From positions 1 to 58,729 of the forward strand of contig CAYTGO010000016.1 in the NCBI GenBank assembly GCA_964437425.1: 58,729 nt of DNA. Reading direction: 5' to 3'. Position numbers and translations under genes: made by a program. Below, in pieces: positions 35,432-43,760 of the stretch. The notes beneath the pieces were generated by a model, which did not search any database, was not told where the DNA came from, and saw nothing but the letters and a program-made list of their open reading frames with translations. The DNA comes from Scalindua sp964437425 (lineage in GTDB: Bacteria > Planctomycetota > Brocadiia > Brocadiales > Scalinduaceae). The stretch's first letter is position 1. Each line of letters opens with the position of its first letter.

Positions 35432-35866
35432 ATGAATATTGAAAACAATTGTATAAAGAGTAAAAGAGCTAAAAGATGGTGTTTAATATTTTTAATACAG
35501 ATTAATATATTTTTTATGTTTCTTCTCTATTATATTCTGGCAATATCACCAAAAGAAGTTGACGTTGTAAAGCTATCAATTGCTCTTAGCTTGAGTTGGT
35601 TACCATCAAACGTAATATTTATCATTCTGTATCTTAGAGCTGGTAATTCAAAACCAATGAGCATTACTAAACCTTTTAATGCTATGAGTAATCGTAATAG
35701 CAAGAAATTTGTAAAAGCGGTTCTGATAGATTGTATCGTCACAACTTTAGCGATAATACTTATTTTTAAAGGTGCAGAAAGGATTGGCTGTGTTCTTTTA
35801 TTTGTCAGCTTATTCGCTTTTATTTATTATTGGAGAAAGTTGGTAAGGAAAACAGAACTTGTATAA
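35432..35866 (+). CDS. Hypothetical membrane protein
   Basis: I do not recognise this 144-residue protein. It has hydrophobic stretches at about residues 15-38, 47-68, 92-110 and 113-132, consistent with four membrane helices. Between the second and third there is a basic loop (KPMSITKPFNAMSNRNSKK). It is preceded by GGAAATCAG and by a GGGGTCAGGTC string that looks like a mobile-element edge. It is AT-rich compared with the methyltransferase gene, and no operon partner is near. Confidence 0.6.
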   Translation: MNIENNCIKSKRAKRWCLIFLIQINIFFMFLLYYILAISPKEVDVVKLSIALSLSWLPSNVIFIILYLRAGNSKPMSITKPFNAMSNRNSKKFVKAVLIDCIVTTLAIILIFKGAERIGCVLLFVSLFAFIYYWRKLVRKTELV

Positions 35867-36194
35867 GCAGAAAAGGGTCAAAGAAAGATTAGGGTCACCT
35901 ATTGAGTAATGGCACTGGGGTCGGACCAGGCTAAGTTGTTGACGTAAAAAATAAATAAGTGACTACCTGTCCGCCGGTCTGTTAGGCGGGAAGTTAAAGG
36001 CAATAGACAAATCCAAATGTCAAAGCTCAAATGCCAAATCAATGCTTTAATCTACCAATTCCTTAATCTCTAAGATCTGCGTTCTAACTGTGTCCCATTA
36101 TCTTTTCTTCGCGCTCTTCGTGTTCTTCGTGGTTAAGTTTCTCTTTCTGTTTTTTTCCGTGATTTTTCGTGATTTTCGTGGTTAAATCCTGTCT
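35867..36194. repeat. Mosaic of repeats before the RadC-like gene
   Basis: This 328-base stretch has no gene. It holds AGGGTCACC-type words, the third ACTGGGGTCGGAC unit (35914-35934) and a CCGCC...GGCGG hairpin (35964-35992). It also has an AAATGTCAAAGCTCAAATG word (36011-36031) and CTTCGCGCTCTTCGTG-type words up to 36182 that lead straight into the next gene. Confidence 0.65.
35964..35992. repeat. CCGCC...GGCGG hairpin repeat, copy 3
   Basis: This is a diverged copy. It has the same TACCTGTCCGCC start and GGCGGGAA end as copies 1 and 2, but the loop reads GGTCTGTTA instead of AGTTTGATA. The arms are kept while the loop changed. Confidence 0.75.
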
Positions 36195-36848
36195 ATGAAT
36201 GTACGCCTGAACAAAGATCAGAAAGTAAAGATAAATTCCTCCGGGGATATATACAAAATAATGAAGCAGGTATTGCTTCGGGAAAATAAATATGGAATAA
36301 CAAAAGAGCATTTCTGGGTAGTTGGCCTTGGCATTGATAACAGGATAATTTACATAGAGCTGGTTAGTCTTGGCGGTATCAATTCCGCGACAGTAAAACC
36401 CAATGAAGTATTCAGGCTGGCAGCACAGAGGGGTGTTCCGAAATTAATACTGGTCCACAACCACCCGGGTGAATCCCTGGATCCAACGGAAGAAGACAAG
36501 GACCTTACAGATCGGTTAATCCAGGCAGCCAGACTAGTATCAACTGAAGTAATAGACCATCTGATAATTACACCAAAAGAGTACTATAGCTTTGTAGATG
36601 ATAAGCTGTTTGCAGAACTCCTTGAGAGTCAAAAATATGTTCTGCATTATGAGCGAGAGGACAAGGCTATGAAAAAAGGTAAAGAACAAGGTTTAGAAAT
36701 TGGTGTAGTTAAGGGTAAAAAAGAAGGCAAGAAAGAAGAAAAAATTGAAATTGCTAAGAATTTACTTTCTATAGGATTAGAAATTGAAAACATAGCGAAG
36801 GCTACAGGATTATCAAAAGCACAAATCAACAAGTTGGGGAACGGCTAA
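36195..36848 (+). CDS. RadC-like JAB-domain protein with a charged repeat tail
   Basis: This 217-residue protein has a RadC/MPN (JAB) metalloprotease-like domain. Metal ligands are in LVHNHPGESLDPTEED (about residues 91-106), followed by VIDHLIITPKEYYSF. After residue 150 the protein switches to a highly charged tail (KGKEQGLEIGVVKGKKEGKK) and a short helix-turn-helix-like end, GLSKAQINKLGNG. That tail is typical of Rpn/PD-(D/E)xK transposase-like proteins rather than of RadC. RadC function is poorly known and these proteins are frequent on mobile DNA. TTCGTGGTTAAA precedes the start. Confidence 0.8.
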   Translation: MNVRLNKDQKVKINSSGDIYKIMKQVLLRENKYGITKEHFWVVGLGIDNRIIYIELVSLGGINSATVKPNEVFRLAAQRGVPKLILVHNHPGESLDPTEEDKDLTDRLIQAARLVSTEVIDHLIITPKEYYSFVDDKLFAELLESQKYVLHYEREDKAMKKGKEQGLEIGVVKGKKEGKKEEKIEIAKNLLSIGLEIENIAKATGLSKAQINKLGNG

Positions 36849-36991
36849 GCGAACCAATGAAAACAACTCAGCATGAATAAAGTTCTCTGCTTTAAATGCT
36901 ATTTAAATACTCAAAATATAATTGTACCTCGTAATAAAGTATAGTATCCTTTTCTTAAAATATCAGGTGTAAAAATTGAGCTATACAATAT

Positions 36992-37017
36992 CCTGATGAT
37001 GAGCCGATTTCATCAGG
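36992..37017. promoter_or_regulatory. Hairpin covering the first possible start of the methyltransferase gene
   Basis: CCTGATGA pairs with TCATCAGG around a 10-base loop. It includes the ATG at 36996. If formed in mRNA it would hide that start and favour the ATG at 37029, or control access. No T-run follows. Confidence 0.45.
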
Positions 37018-37817
37018 AACCGACTGCTATGAAAATAAAGACAGGAATTTTCGAGAACATCAACTATATTACAGGTTTTATAAACAATAACCGAAATATC
37101 GAAGAACGATCACTGAATGAGATTTGTGATTATCTCATCAGCCTCTCTTACAATAGCAATGGCCAGAGTTCGTTTCTTGACATCGGTTGCGGGACAGGGA
37201 GGTTTAGCATTCCAATCGCACAACGCGATCAAAGGATTAATATTACGTGCCTTGATTCATCGAGAAACATGCTCGACCAGTTGGAAAATCGCATGCGTGA
37301 TTTTGGAATTAAAAACATCAAAGTCATACATAAGGACTTTGAGAATTACCAAACTTCTGCGAAATACAACATTGCCTTCATGTCTGCGTTGATCCACCTG
37401 TTAGAAGACAAACGTGCAGCATTCCATCAAGTAGGATTGCTACAGAACACTGGAGATTACTTTGTCCTCCGAACTCCGTTCAGGGATCAGATAGAGCACG
37501 TTGACGTATACAAATGGATGCCTGAAGCCATTGAAATTTATCGATCATCCCATCCAACCCGAGAGGAGATTCATAATATAGCAAAAGACTCAAACTATAT
37601 GATTAAGTCGATCACTATATTTAAAGACACCAAATATCTCACTCGTGAAAAGTTTTTGGATATTTATTACAAAAAGGAACACTCTGCATTCTGGGAGATT
37701 CCAAACCAAAAATTTCAAGAGCAACTTCGTGAGATTGAAAGAAAGACTAAAGAAAAGCGAATCATCAAATGTTCCAGCAATACATCGTTGATAACTATGC
37801 AGAAAACTTCAAAATAG
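36996..37817 (+). CDS. Class I SAM-dependent methyltransferase
   Basis: This is a soluble methyltransferase of unknown substrate, 273 residues. The SAM motif is FLDIGCGTGRFSIPI (about 60-74), followed by an acidic loop, ITCLDSSRNMLDQL. The rest has the usual fold but no diagnostic substrate motif. The first start is covered by a hairpin and lacks a ribosome-binding site; the Met at 37029 would give 262 residues. The next gene begins 8 bases after its stop, so the two are probably co-transcribed. Confidence 0.8.
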   Translation: MMSRFHQEPTAMKIKTGIFENINYITGFINNNRNIEERSLNEICDYLISLSYNSNGQSSFLDIGCGTGRFSIPIAQRDQRINITCLDSSRNMLDQLENRMRDFGIKNIKVIHKDFENYQTSAKYNIAFMSALIHLLEDKRAAFHQVGLLQNTGDYFVLRTPFRDQIEHVDVYKWMPEAIEIYRSSHPTREEIHNIAKDSNYMIKSITIFKDTKYLTREKFLDIYYKKEHSAFWEIPNQKFQEQLREIERKTKEKRIIKCSSNTSLITMQKTSK

Positions 37818-37825
37818 GAAATAAT

Positions 37826-38539
37826 ATGCCAAAAGATAAAAACAGCGGAAAAAGTATCTTAAAAAGATCTCTCGAATGGACCGGCTATGGAGTGCTCGTG
37901 GCTCTTTTGATATTCATGATTTTGGCCCAATTATTCCCAGATCTGAAAGAAGTTGTAGACAACCATTTCATCCAAATGGGTTTGCTAACTGGGCTTTTAG
38001 CTTTTCTCCTATATTTCGACAGCCGGATTTCGCGCACCGAAAAAGTCCGCCGAGAGGTTTACAATCTTAGCGAAGCACTTTATAGTGGATTTGCTGAGAT
38101 GAAGTCAGGAATCATTCGATGTGATAGTATTCCTAACTTGTTTGAAGTAGCAATGCCAGCCTCAAACCATGTTAAGGAACTCAGAATCTTCGCACTCAGT
38201 TCTCAAAAGATATATGAAGCTTTTCACAAAAATGACAGGAAATATCGTACAGATAATCTGCTCATCTTACTTCTTGATTCAGACCAAAGTAGAAAAAATA
38301 TTGAATCATGGAAAGGTTTGACTCCAGACCGGATTAAGAAACTAAATTGCACTTTTTATGATCAGAGACCAAGTAGCTATTACGTAATATTCGATAGAAA
38401 ATTTATGATTCTCGGTGGGTATTACCCTAAGAATATTCCTTCAGGGAGCCAGTACATCTCCCCTTTTCTTATTCGTGACAGCCAAATTATAGAGGATTAC
38501 ATCGAACTTCACAAAAATACTATAGAATTTCTAAAATAA
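37826..38539 (+). CDS. Two-helix membrane protein with a phospholipase D-like cytoplasmic domain
   Basis: I cannot name this family. I take the start at 37826 (MPKDKNSGK), which has AGGAA 5 bases upstream, giving 237 residues. Two membrane helices lie at about 20-38 and 50-64. A soluble domain of about 160 residues follows (RIFALSSQKIYEAF, then FYDQRPSSYYVIFDRKFMILGGYYP). The last part resembles the strand and loop of PLD-superfamily proteins, but a clear HKD is missing, so any catalytic claim is weak. It lies between the methyltransferase and the cupin on the same strand. Confidence 0.65.
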   Translation: MPKDKNSGKSILKRSLEWTGYGVLVALLIFMILAQLFPDLKEVVDNHFIQMGLLTGLLAFLLYFDSRISRTEKVRREVYNLSEALYSGFAEMKSGIIRCDSIPNLFEVAMPASNHVKELRIFALSSQKIYEAFHKNDRKYRTDNLLILLLDSDQSRKNIESWKGLTPDRIKKLNCTFYDQRPSSYYVIFDRKFMILGGYYPKNIPSGSQYISPFLIRDSQIIEDYIELHKNTIEFLK

Positions 38540-38587
38540 AATTAAGATTTAACAACTAATCTATCTATAGCCAACTTGGAGATCAAT

Positions 38588-38938
38588 ATGCGCTTACCAT
38601 TCAAGAAAGTACTCGGTAAAATAAAACGAGAGGAAGCCCACGGAGGTAGTGGTGCTCGACAGCTAATTCTTTCAGCGAACGATGCTGTTTCATCGCAAAT
38701 CCAAGCAATGACAAGGGGATTTCTTGCGCCAGGAGCAAAATTCGACTGGCATGACCATGACAAAGTTGACGAATTCTTCCTCGTAACCCAAGGCACTGGG
38801 ATTATCAGATTCAAAACCAGTGTCGAGATGACCTACCAACCTGATCAACTCATCTACATTCCAGCTAATCAAGGACATCAGATAGAGAATACTGGATCGG
38901 AAGAAAACCAGTTTTTCTTTATCAGACTGAACGCGTAA
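38588..38938 (+). CDS. Single-domain cupin protein
   Basis: This small beta-barrel protein has about 116 residues. Cupin motif 1 reads PGAKFDWHDHDKVDEFFLV, with the metal ligands HxH and a downstream acidic residue. Motif 2 reads IPANQGHQIENTG. GGAG lies 6 bases before the ATG at 38588, which I prefer to an upstream TTG. Ligand and reaction are unknown; small cupins of this type often bind a sugar or small acid. It ends the methyltransferase/membrane protein/cupin group. Confidence 0.85.
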   Translation: MRLPFKKVLGKIKREEAHGGSGARQLILSANDAVSSQIQAMTRGFLAPGAKFDWHDHDKVDEFFLVTQGTGIIRFKTSVEMTYQPDQLIYIPANQGHQIENTGSEENQFFFIRLNA

Positions 38939-38985
38939 TCTTCCTCTTGACATTCCATCTCTAAGAGATAACAATACTCACAAGA

Positions 38986-39065
38986 AATCGGGGGGGACAC
39001 CATTCCAACTGTTTTCAGTATTAACATTCTCATAATAGAGGAAATAAGTATAGTGTCCCCTGATT
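38986..39065. mobile_element. 80-base element with GGGGACAC/GTGTCCCC inverted ends
   Basis: The left end is AATC followed by a G-run and GACAC. The right end is GTGTCCCCTGATT. Between them are about 52 AT-rich bases with no gene. It looks like a miniature element mobilised by a transposase encoded elsewhere. It lies directly before the next gene. Confidence 0.55.
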
Positions 39066-39092
39066 ACACTTTGTTTTTTCTAAGAAGAACAT

Positions 39093-40307
39093 ATGAATAA
39101 AGAACGAAGAATATTTTGGGATTTCATTATCAGTAAAGGTATCGCAACAAGTGATCGCATTAGAAAAAAACTATCCATAGATGAATCTAATTTTAAAAAT
39201 ATTATATCTTATGCGCATTGCAATTCCCGTGATTATTTTGCCTACAGAATTTTGGATGAGATACAAAAAGCTGCAACACGTTTTACTCAGTGGAAAGATT
39301 TTTTTTCATGTGAAGATGAATTGCAAGAACATGAATCAGGCGATCAAATACGTCGAATAACTTTACAAGGTGTATACGATGAGGTGAATCTGCGAGCTAG
39401 AAAATTAACAGAATTGGCAGCACAGTTAATTTTGTTTAATTATACGAACGAAGACATTTACTACAAGGATTACTTATATTTTTCTGAATTGATTTCCAAT
39501 ATGAACGATCAATCTGATCGTAATGAGTTTTATGATTTCAAAAGTGAAAATGCTGAAGATTGTATTGCCGATATAAAGGCTAAAATCAGAAATCTTGAGC
39601 AAAAAGGACTTGATATATCAAAAAGATGGTACTTGCAAGTACAAAAGCCTATAGATGAAAATAAAAAACACAAACATTCTACTTTTAGAGATAAATATCG
39701 GAAAATTTTATCTTATAAAAGAGCTGATGAGATAACATTAATAGGAAAGTCTTATCAGCATGCTTATGGTGAATCGGCCTATATTCATTTTTCACATGAT
39801 GAAAAGTGCTATATTTTTGATGAAAATCGAGTTCTATTAAGAATTGACAAGGTAGCTGTTTTAATTATCAACATCCTAAAGCGGCTTAATGATTTATTAG
39901 GTGGTGTACTGGGAGACGAGGACAAAGATTTATTAGATTTTCCAGAGGATGTTAGTCAAAAGGCATACTCAGAATGGACAACATCAAAAGCTAGCCCTGG
40001 TGATTATGTTGCGATTGGCGAAGATTTGGGCGTTGTCTTAAAAGAGAATAAAAGCAAATATGATTTTTTTTCTTACAAAATAAAATATTTAACAGATCCA
40101 CCTTTGCCTCACATTAAAGAAGATTCGTTTGCTGTGTTTGAAATTTTCAGGCTTGGAAACAAACATGAGTTAGGATATATGGTGCAAAATAATCTTAAAC
40201 AAGCCGGGGTAGAAATTGAAATTAATGAAATTCTCGACCTAGATGAACAGACTTTTCATACTGCATTAGCTAAATCTTTTAAAGAAACATATAAAGCACT
40301 TAAATAA
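39093..40307 (+). CDS. Uncharacterised 404-residue protein
   Basis: I do not recognise this protein. It is soluble, charged and AT-rich in codon use. The N-terminal third is helical (DYFAYRILDEIQKAATRF, then RARKLTELAAQLILF). The middle has a Lys-rich stretch and KSYQHAYGESAYIHFSHD, where the His residues recall DUF5677/HEPN-like helical proteins, though only faintly. The C-terminal 130 residues look alpha/beta (ASPGDYVAIGEDLGVVLKE). AAGAAG precedes the start. It stands alone between a miniature element and a degraded coding fragment. Confidence 0.65.
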   Translation: MNKERRIFWDFIISKGIATSDRIRKKLSIDESNFKNIISYAHCNSRDYFAYRILDEIQKAATRFTQWKDFFSCEDELQEHESGDQIRRITLQGVYDEVNLRARKLTELAAQLILFNYTNEDIYYKDYLYFSELISNMNDQSDRNEFYDFKSENAEDCIADIKAKIRNLEQKGLDISKRWYLQVQKPIDENKKHKHSTFRDKYRKILSYKRADEITLIGKSYQHAYGESAYIHFSHDEKCYIFDENRVLLRIDKVAVLIINILKRLNDLLGGVLGDEDKDLLDFPEDVSQKAYSEWTTSKASPGDYVAIGEDLGVVLKENKSKYDFFSYKIKYLTDPPLPHIKEDSFAVFEIFRLGNKHELGYMVQNNLKQAGVEIEINEILDLDEQTFHTALAKSFKETYKALK

Positions 40308-40486
40308 CAAAGGCACTGGGCACTGAACTCTCACTTGACTGCATTGAGGAAATAGCGGTATTCGTGGAAGGTATTACTACAGATGAGATTGATTGTGATA
40401 CTTGCCTTATCATACAGGAAATATTAAGTGATGAAATAGATGATGAAGAGTTTCTTGGGTTTGCAATAAAGAATTTAGTGAAATGA
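40304..40486 (+). pseudogene. Coding remnant without a start
   Basis: An open stretch of about 60 codons ends in TGA and has protein-like composition (LDCIEEIAVFVEGI, then EILSDEIDDEEFLGFAI). It has no ATG near its beginning, and its left edge is a GGCACTGGG string like those at other repeat sites. I read it as the 3' end of a gene cut by an insertion or deletion. The remaining bases up to 40605 hold nothing else I can support. Confidence 0.4.
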
Positions 40487-40605
40487 TGGGTTTTATTGCT
40501 CAGGGAAAATTAAACATCAGGATTCACAGGGATATTACAGATGAAATGTGATTTAGGATGAAGAAAATAGAGGCTATAGAAACTAAAAAATTAAATCATA
40601 TTCTC

Positions 40606-41031
40606 TTATATTTTTTCCTTCCATTTTTTTATTGAGTTAATAATTTCCTGACGCTTCCCTCCATGTTTCGATGTAGATATATCCAGTGTCTTTATAATAG
40701 AACCTGCATCTTTCACTAGTGCCGTTGCTGTCTTAGGGTTATCTACATCCTTTTTATCAAGCTTATAATCTGCTCGAATGCGCTTACTAAAAAGCCCGTC
40801 CATCTTCACGCATGCGCTGATAATTTCATCATCCCCACTATTGTTCAAATGGTATTGCACATCCTTATGTCCTGAAGGCCCAGTCCTCGGATAAAAACCC
40901 ATATCATTTAAAATCTCTACTCCGGTGTTGTAAGCAGCGTAATAAGCACGGTTGATTGCCGTTCTTATTTTTGCAGTATTACTACTACCAACAAGCTCTG
41001 AAGCAAGTTCGTGAAAATCTCTTGGATTCAT
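40606..41031 (-). CDS. HEPN-domain protein
   Basis: This 141-residue helical protein has the HEPN-type helix AKIRTAINRAYYAAYNTG near residue 20 and RIRADYKL near residue 84. HEPN proteins are often RNases in toxin-antitoxin and defence systems. The catalytic Rx4-6H motif is not evident here, so a binding role is possible. It starts 2 bases after the preceding gene's stop and is the last of a three-gene minus-strand operon. Confidence 0.75.
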   Translation of the reverse strand: MNPRDFHELASELVGSSNTAKIRTAINRAYYAAYNTGVEILNDMGFYPRTGPSGHKDVQYHLNNSGDDEIISACVKMDGLFSKRIRADYKLDKKDVDNPKTATALVKDAGSIIKTLDISTSKHGGKRQEIINSIKKWKEKI

Positions 41032-41033
41032 TT

Positions 41034-41708
41034 TTAAATGATATTATATGAAAGTCTTATCTTTTCTCGTTCTGGCCAAGGAACGCTTGAAACAAACGCA
41101 GTGATATAGTTATTGTAACACTCTAAAATTTCATCTACCTCTCCTTCAACAGTAATATCAATTGTAAGCCACTCTTCATCACTTTCTGGGTCTTCTTCTA
41201 TTTCCAGACATGGTTCTTGAAAAGCCGGAAAACTTTTTTCAATAAGACTAATAATGGGTCTCAAATGCTTCACTATGTAATGCCTGAAGCAAAAGCGTAA
41301 AATCTCATCTGTAACTTCAAACTTTGATGAGTTGAGTTTTACAGCATTCTTTGGTATCCAATTTTCAATAGAGTTCAATGTAAGCGATTCTCTGTTTACT
41401 GGTGCTGTTGCTGTTGCAAAGTAGCTGGCAAAAGAGCCTCCTGAGAAAATTTCTACAACCGCTGTCCCCTCTATGACAGGGTTCTCAATTGCGACTTCAC
41501 CAATAGCAGTGCAAATAGTTGTGATTGAAATATTTTGTTTTGCATCTTGCTCAAAAAAGCTTGCTCTGCCATGTGCTTGTTGACAAACTATCTTTTGGCC
41601 ATAATCACATGCTCTTGTATGGCCATCCCCAGATGGTCTCGGGACATTGGCTAGCATTTCAATGGTGCGAGAATTGTTTCTTGCCGATATTTGTTCTGTG
41701 ACACTCAT
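41034..41708 (-). CDS. Uncharacterised protein, middle gene of HEPN operon
   Basis: I do not recognise this family. Its 224 residues are soluble, with no signal. An early Gly/His-containing stretch (PRPSGDGHTRACDYGQK) is followed by an alpha/beta part and an acidic segment (EIEEDPESDEEWLTIDI). The ATG overlaps the stop of the upstream gene by 4 bases, so the two are translated together and likely form one functional unit. Confidence 0.7.
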   Translation of the reverse strand: MSVTEQISARNNSRTIEMLANVPRPSGDGHTRACDYGQKIVCQQAHGRASFFEQDAKQNISITTICTAIGEVAIENPVIEGTAVVEIFSGGSFASYFATATAPVNRESLTLNSIENWIPKNAVKLNSSKFEVTDEILRFCFRHYIVKHLRPIISLIEKSFPAFQEPCLEIEEDPESDEEWLTIDITVEGEVDEILECYNNYITAFVSSVPWPEREKIRLSYNII

Positions 41709-42379
41709 ACACTTTCCTCCACGCCTAATGACTTAAGAATCTCACTGAACTTTTCATGAATTTGATCCACTTTATCTAGATTTCCAAAAAAATCTTTCAT
41801 GTTAGTGTATTGAAATTCATAATTGAAATTAATCATACGTGAGTTAGAAGATCCCATCAATTTTGGTATCTGAACATCAACCAAACCCTCCAGCCATTTA
41901 AAAGCAAAATTCATTCCAAGCCTAATGTCTTCTGTGCCTGCATGAGTAATTAAAGCATCCTTATTAACCCCAAATCTTTCATTGAATCCCTGTTCATCTT
42001 TTTCATCGTCAAATGTGATATTTCCACTTAAATTGATTCCACCAACAGTCATGGGAGTGTATTTCAATATTTCTCCTAAATATTTCTTAGTAATATCAAC
42101 AATGGGGCTTGATACTGGGTTTCCATAATTTGAATCTTTAATCTGGTACCGGCTCTCTTCAATAACCATAGAAATTGAATCGTATTTAATAGATGCAAGA
42201 ACTGGAGTAGAAACAAATTCAGTAAAAGGATTTCCATTTTCTTTGGCAAGTAAAGACTTAAATGGTTCTTCCCCTACAGGTAGAATTTCGTTATCGATTA
42301 AAAAATTGTGGTTGAGGATTTGAGGATTGAGCCTCCCTATGATTACAATACTAAAAAGTTGTTCCTTAAAATTTGGCAT
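41705..42379 (-). CDS. Uncharacterised protein, first gene of HEPN operon
   Basis: This 224-residue protein of unknown function has FSIVIIGRLNPQILNH at its start, IKYDSISMVIEESRYQI in the middle, then LKYTPMTVGGINLSGNI. It resembles a loose, unnamed group of beta-rich bacterial proteins with a TPxxxxGIN motif, sporadic in distribution. It leads the operon and overlaps the next gene by 4 bases. The 319 bases upstream (42380-42698) hold no gene or clear signal. Confidence 0.7.
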   Translation of the reverse strand: MPNFKEQLFSIVIIGRLNPQILNHNFLIDNEILPVGEEPFKSLLAKENGNPFTEFVSTPVLASIKYDSISMVIEESRYQIKDSNYGNPVSSPIVDITKKYLGEILKYTPMTVGGINLSGNITFDDEKDEQGFNERFGVNKDALITHAGTEDIRLGMNFAFKWLEGLVDVQIPKLMGSSNSRMINFNYEFQYTNMKDFFGNLDKVDQIHEKFSEILKSLGVEESV

Positions 42380-42698
42380 AATTGCAATCTATATACAGAA
42401 AGTACGGTTTTTTTGGTTGGCATGCTGGAAGAATTAGGCTTATATAGACCTTTTCTTCTTATCTGTCAAATTAATTATACTAAGTTATTATCGGCAATAT
42501 AGTAAAAAACTTAGAAGATTGTACTCTTTTTCTTGCTCAATCCCACAACCCCTTCCCTTCTTTCTTCCCTCACTGTAGTCAAAATGCACGAGAACGGGGC
42601 CAGGGCAGGCTCAATATCCCAATGAAATCCAAAATCAAAAGCAGTCAAATCACCACTCGACTGCAAAAGGAATTGGGTCTGATTCCTGTTGGTTCGGT

Positions 42699-43760
42699 TC
42701 AGGAACCTACTGAAAGAGTCGCTGTTTGAGTAAGAGGGTCGGGGTGGACTGCATGTGCTCGTATTTCTGTTTCTGTTTCAATTTCAGTTATGTCCGGTAT
42801 AGACGGGGAAGCAGTATCACCATCACTGTTTTTATCACTTGCCTTCGCATTCAACGTTGGCAGAGATGACATCTTCTCTCTGATTCGTTCTCTAATAAGC
42901 TGTTCTTCCTCTTCAATGAATGAGTTAACAATAGGAATTCTTAGAACTAACTCTCGGACTACTTCCTCACTCGCCCTTGCCGCGTAAACGTCTCTCATGC
43001 TCATAGAGTTCTGGAACGAAGCGATTACAAAATCAAAAGGGTTTGTTGCTACGCGGATGTCATTATCATGTCTTACCTGTTCGCCTTCAAAAAAGACACT
43101 ACCATCTTTCGTAGATACACATTTGATACTCAAACCAATCCGGATCTGCTTATAAAGCAGATAATAGGAGTTTTTGTATTCTGTAACTTTGCCAAAAATC
43201 AGTGCGTCCGCATCAAGTATCCTGCCCAACTCTTGCGCCGGTATCTTATATAAGTCATTCGGCGTATTAATCCCAAGTTCCTGCAGCACCTTATCGACAT
43301 ACATTAACTCTATATCAACAAATTCCCTGGAGGCAAAATGGCCAAAGAAAAATCTTCTCAATCTATTCGCATAGGTCCAGTTCCAGCCATCAGTCTCTTT
43401 TTTGCTGAATCTGGGGAGAGGGACTGAGTTCAGGATATATTTACCGCCTATCAGATTATCAAATGGCAATACCGCGATCTTCCTGGGCGGGTGTGTATAA
43501 AAGCTGTCTGCAATGTCAAACTCTTTACCCCCCGGATCAAGCTGATACATTCTGTCCAGGGTAGTTTTCTTGCCGTGATCAGCAAGGCCCTCTTCGTCCT
43601 GGAAAAAAGGCTCTTCTCCCGTGGTCCTTCGATTGTCTTTTTTACTAAAAAAACATCCTGAAGCAGAAAGTGCAATCAGAACCAAAACTGCTAAACACTT
43701 GACGGTCTTAAAAAAAGAGAAAGATATTTTCGTTTGTTTATACATTGTAATTTTTGGCAT
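42699..43760 (-). CDS. Lipoprotein related to the GNA1162/DUF799 (CsgG-like) fold
   Basis: This is an exported lipoprotein of 353 residues, lipobox ending SASGC with Cys at 36. The core (about 90-270) contains KIAVLPFDNLIGGKY, VDKVLQELGINTPNDLYKI and ILDADALIFGKVTEY. This pattern, PxxIAVLPF with a later DALIxGKV, fits the GNA1162/DUF799-like lipoproteins that act at the outer membrane. The tail is acidic and low in complexity. No partner gene adjoins it. The exact start (MPKITM or MYKQTK) is uncertain. Confidence 0.7.
   Translation of the reverse strand: MPKITMYKQTKISFSFFKTVKCLAVLVLIALSASGCFFSKKDNRRTTGEEPFFQDEEGLADHGKKTTLDRMYQLDPGGKEFDIADSFYTHPPRKIAVLPFDNLIGGKYILNSVPLPRFSKKETDGWNWTYANRLRRFFFGHFASREFVDIELMYVDKVLQELGINTPNDLYKIPAQELGRILDADALIFGKVTEYKNSYYLLYKQIRIGLSIKCVSTKDGSVFFEGEQVRHDNDIRVATNPFDFVIASFQNSMSMRDVYAARASEEVVRELVLRIPIVNSFIEEEEQLIRERIREKMSSLPTLNAKASDKNSDGDTASPSIPDITEIETETEIRAHAVHPDPLTQTATLSVGS

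Noticed and set aside
36994..37030. Hammerhead-like ribozyme (CTGATGA followed by GAA)
   Set aside because: The stems needed for the hammerhead core do not form; the sequence is explained by a simple 8-base hairpin.
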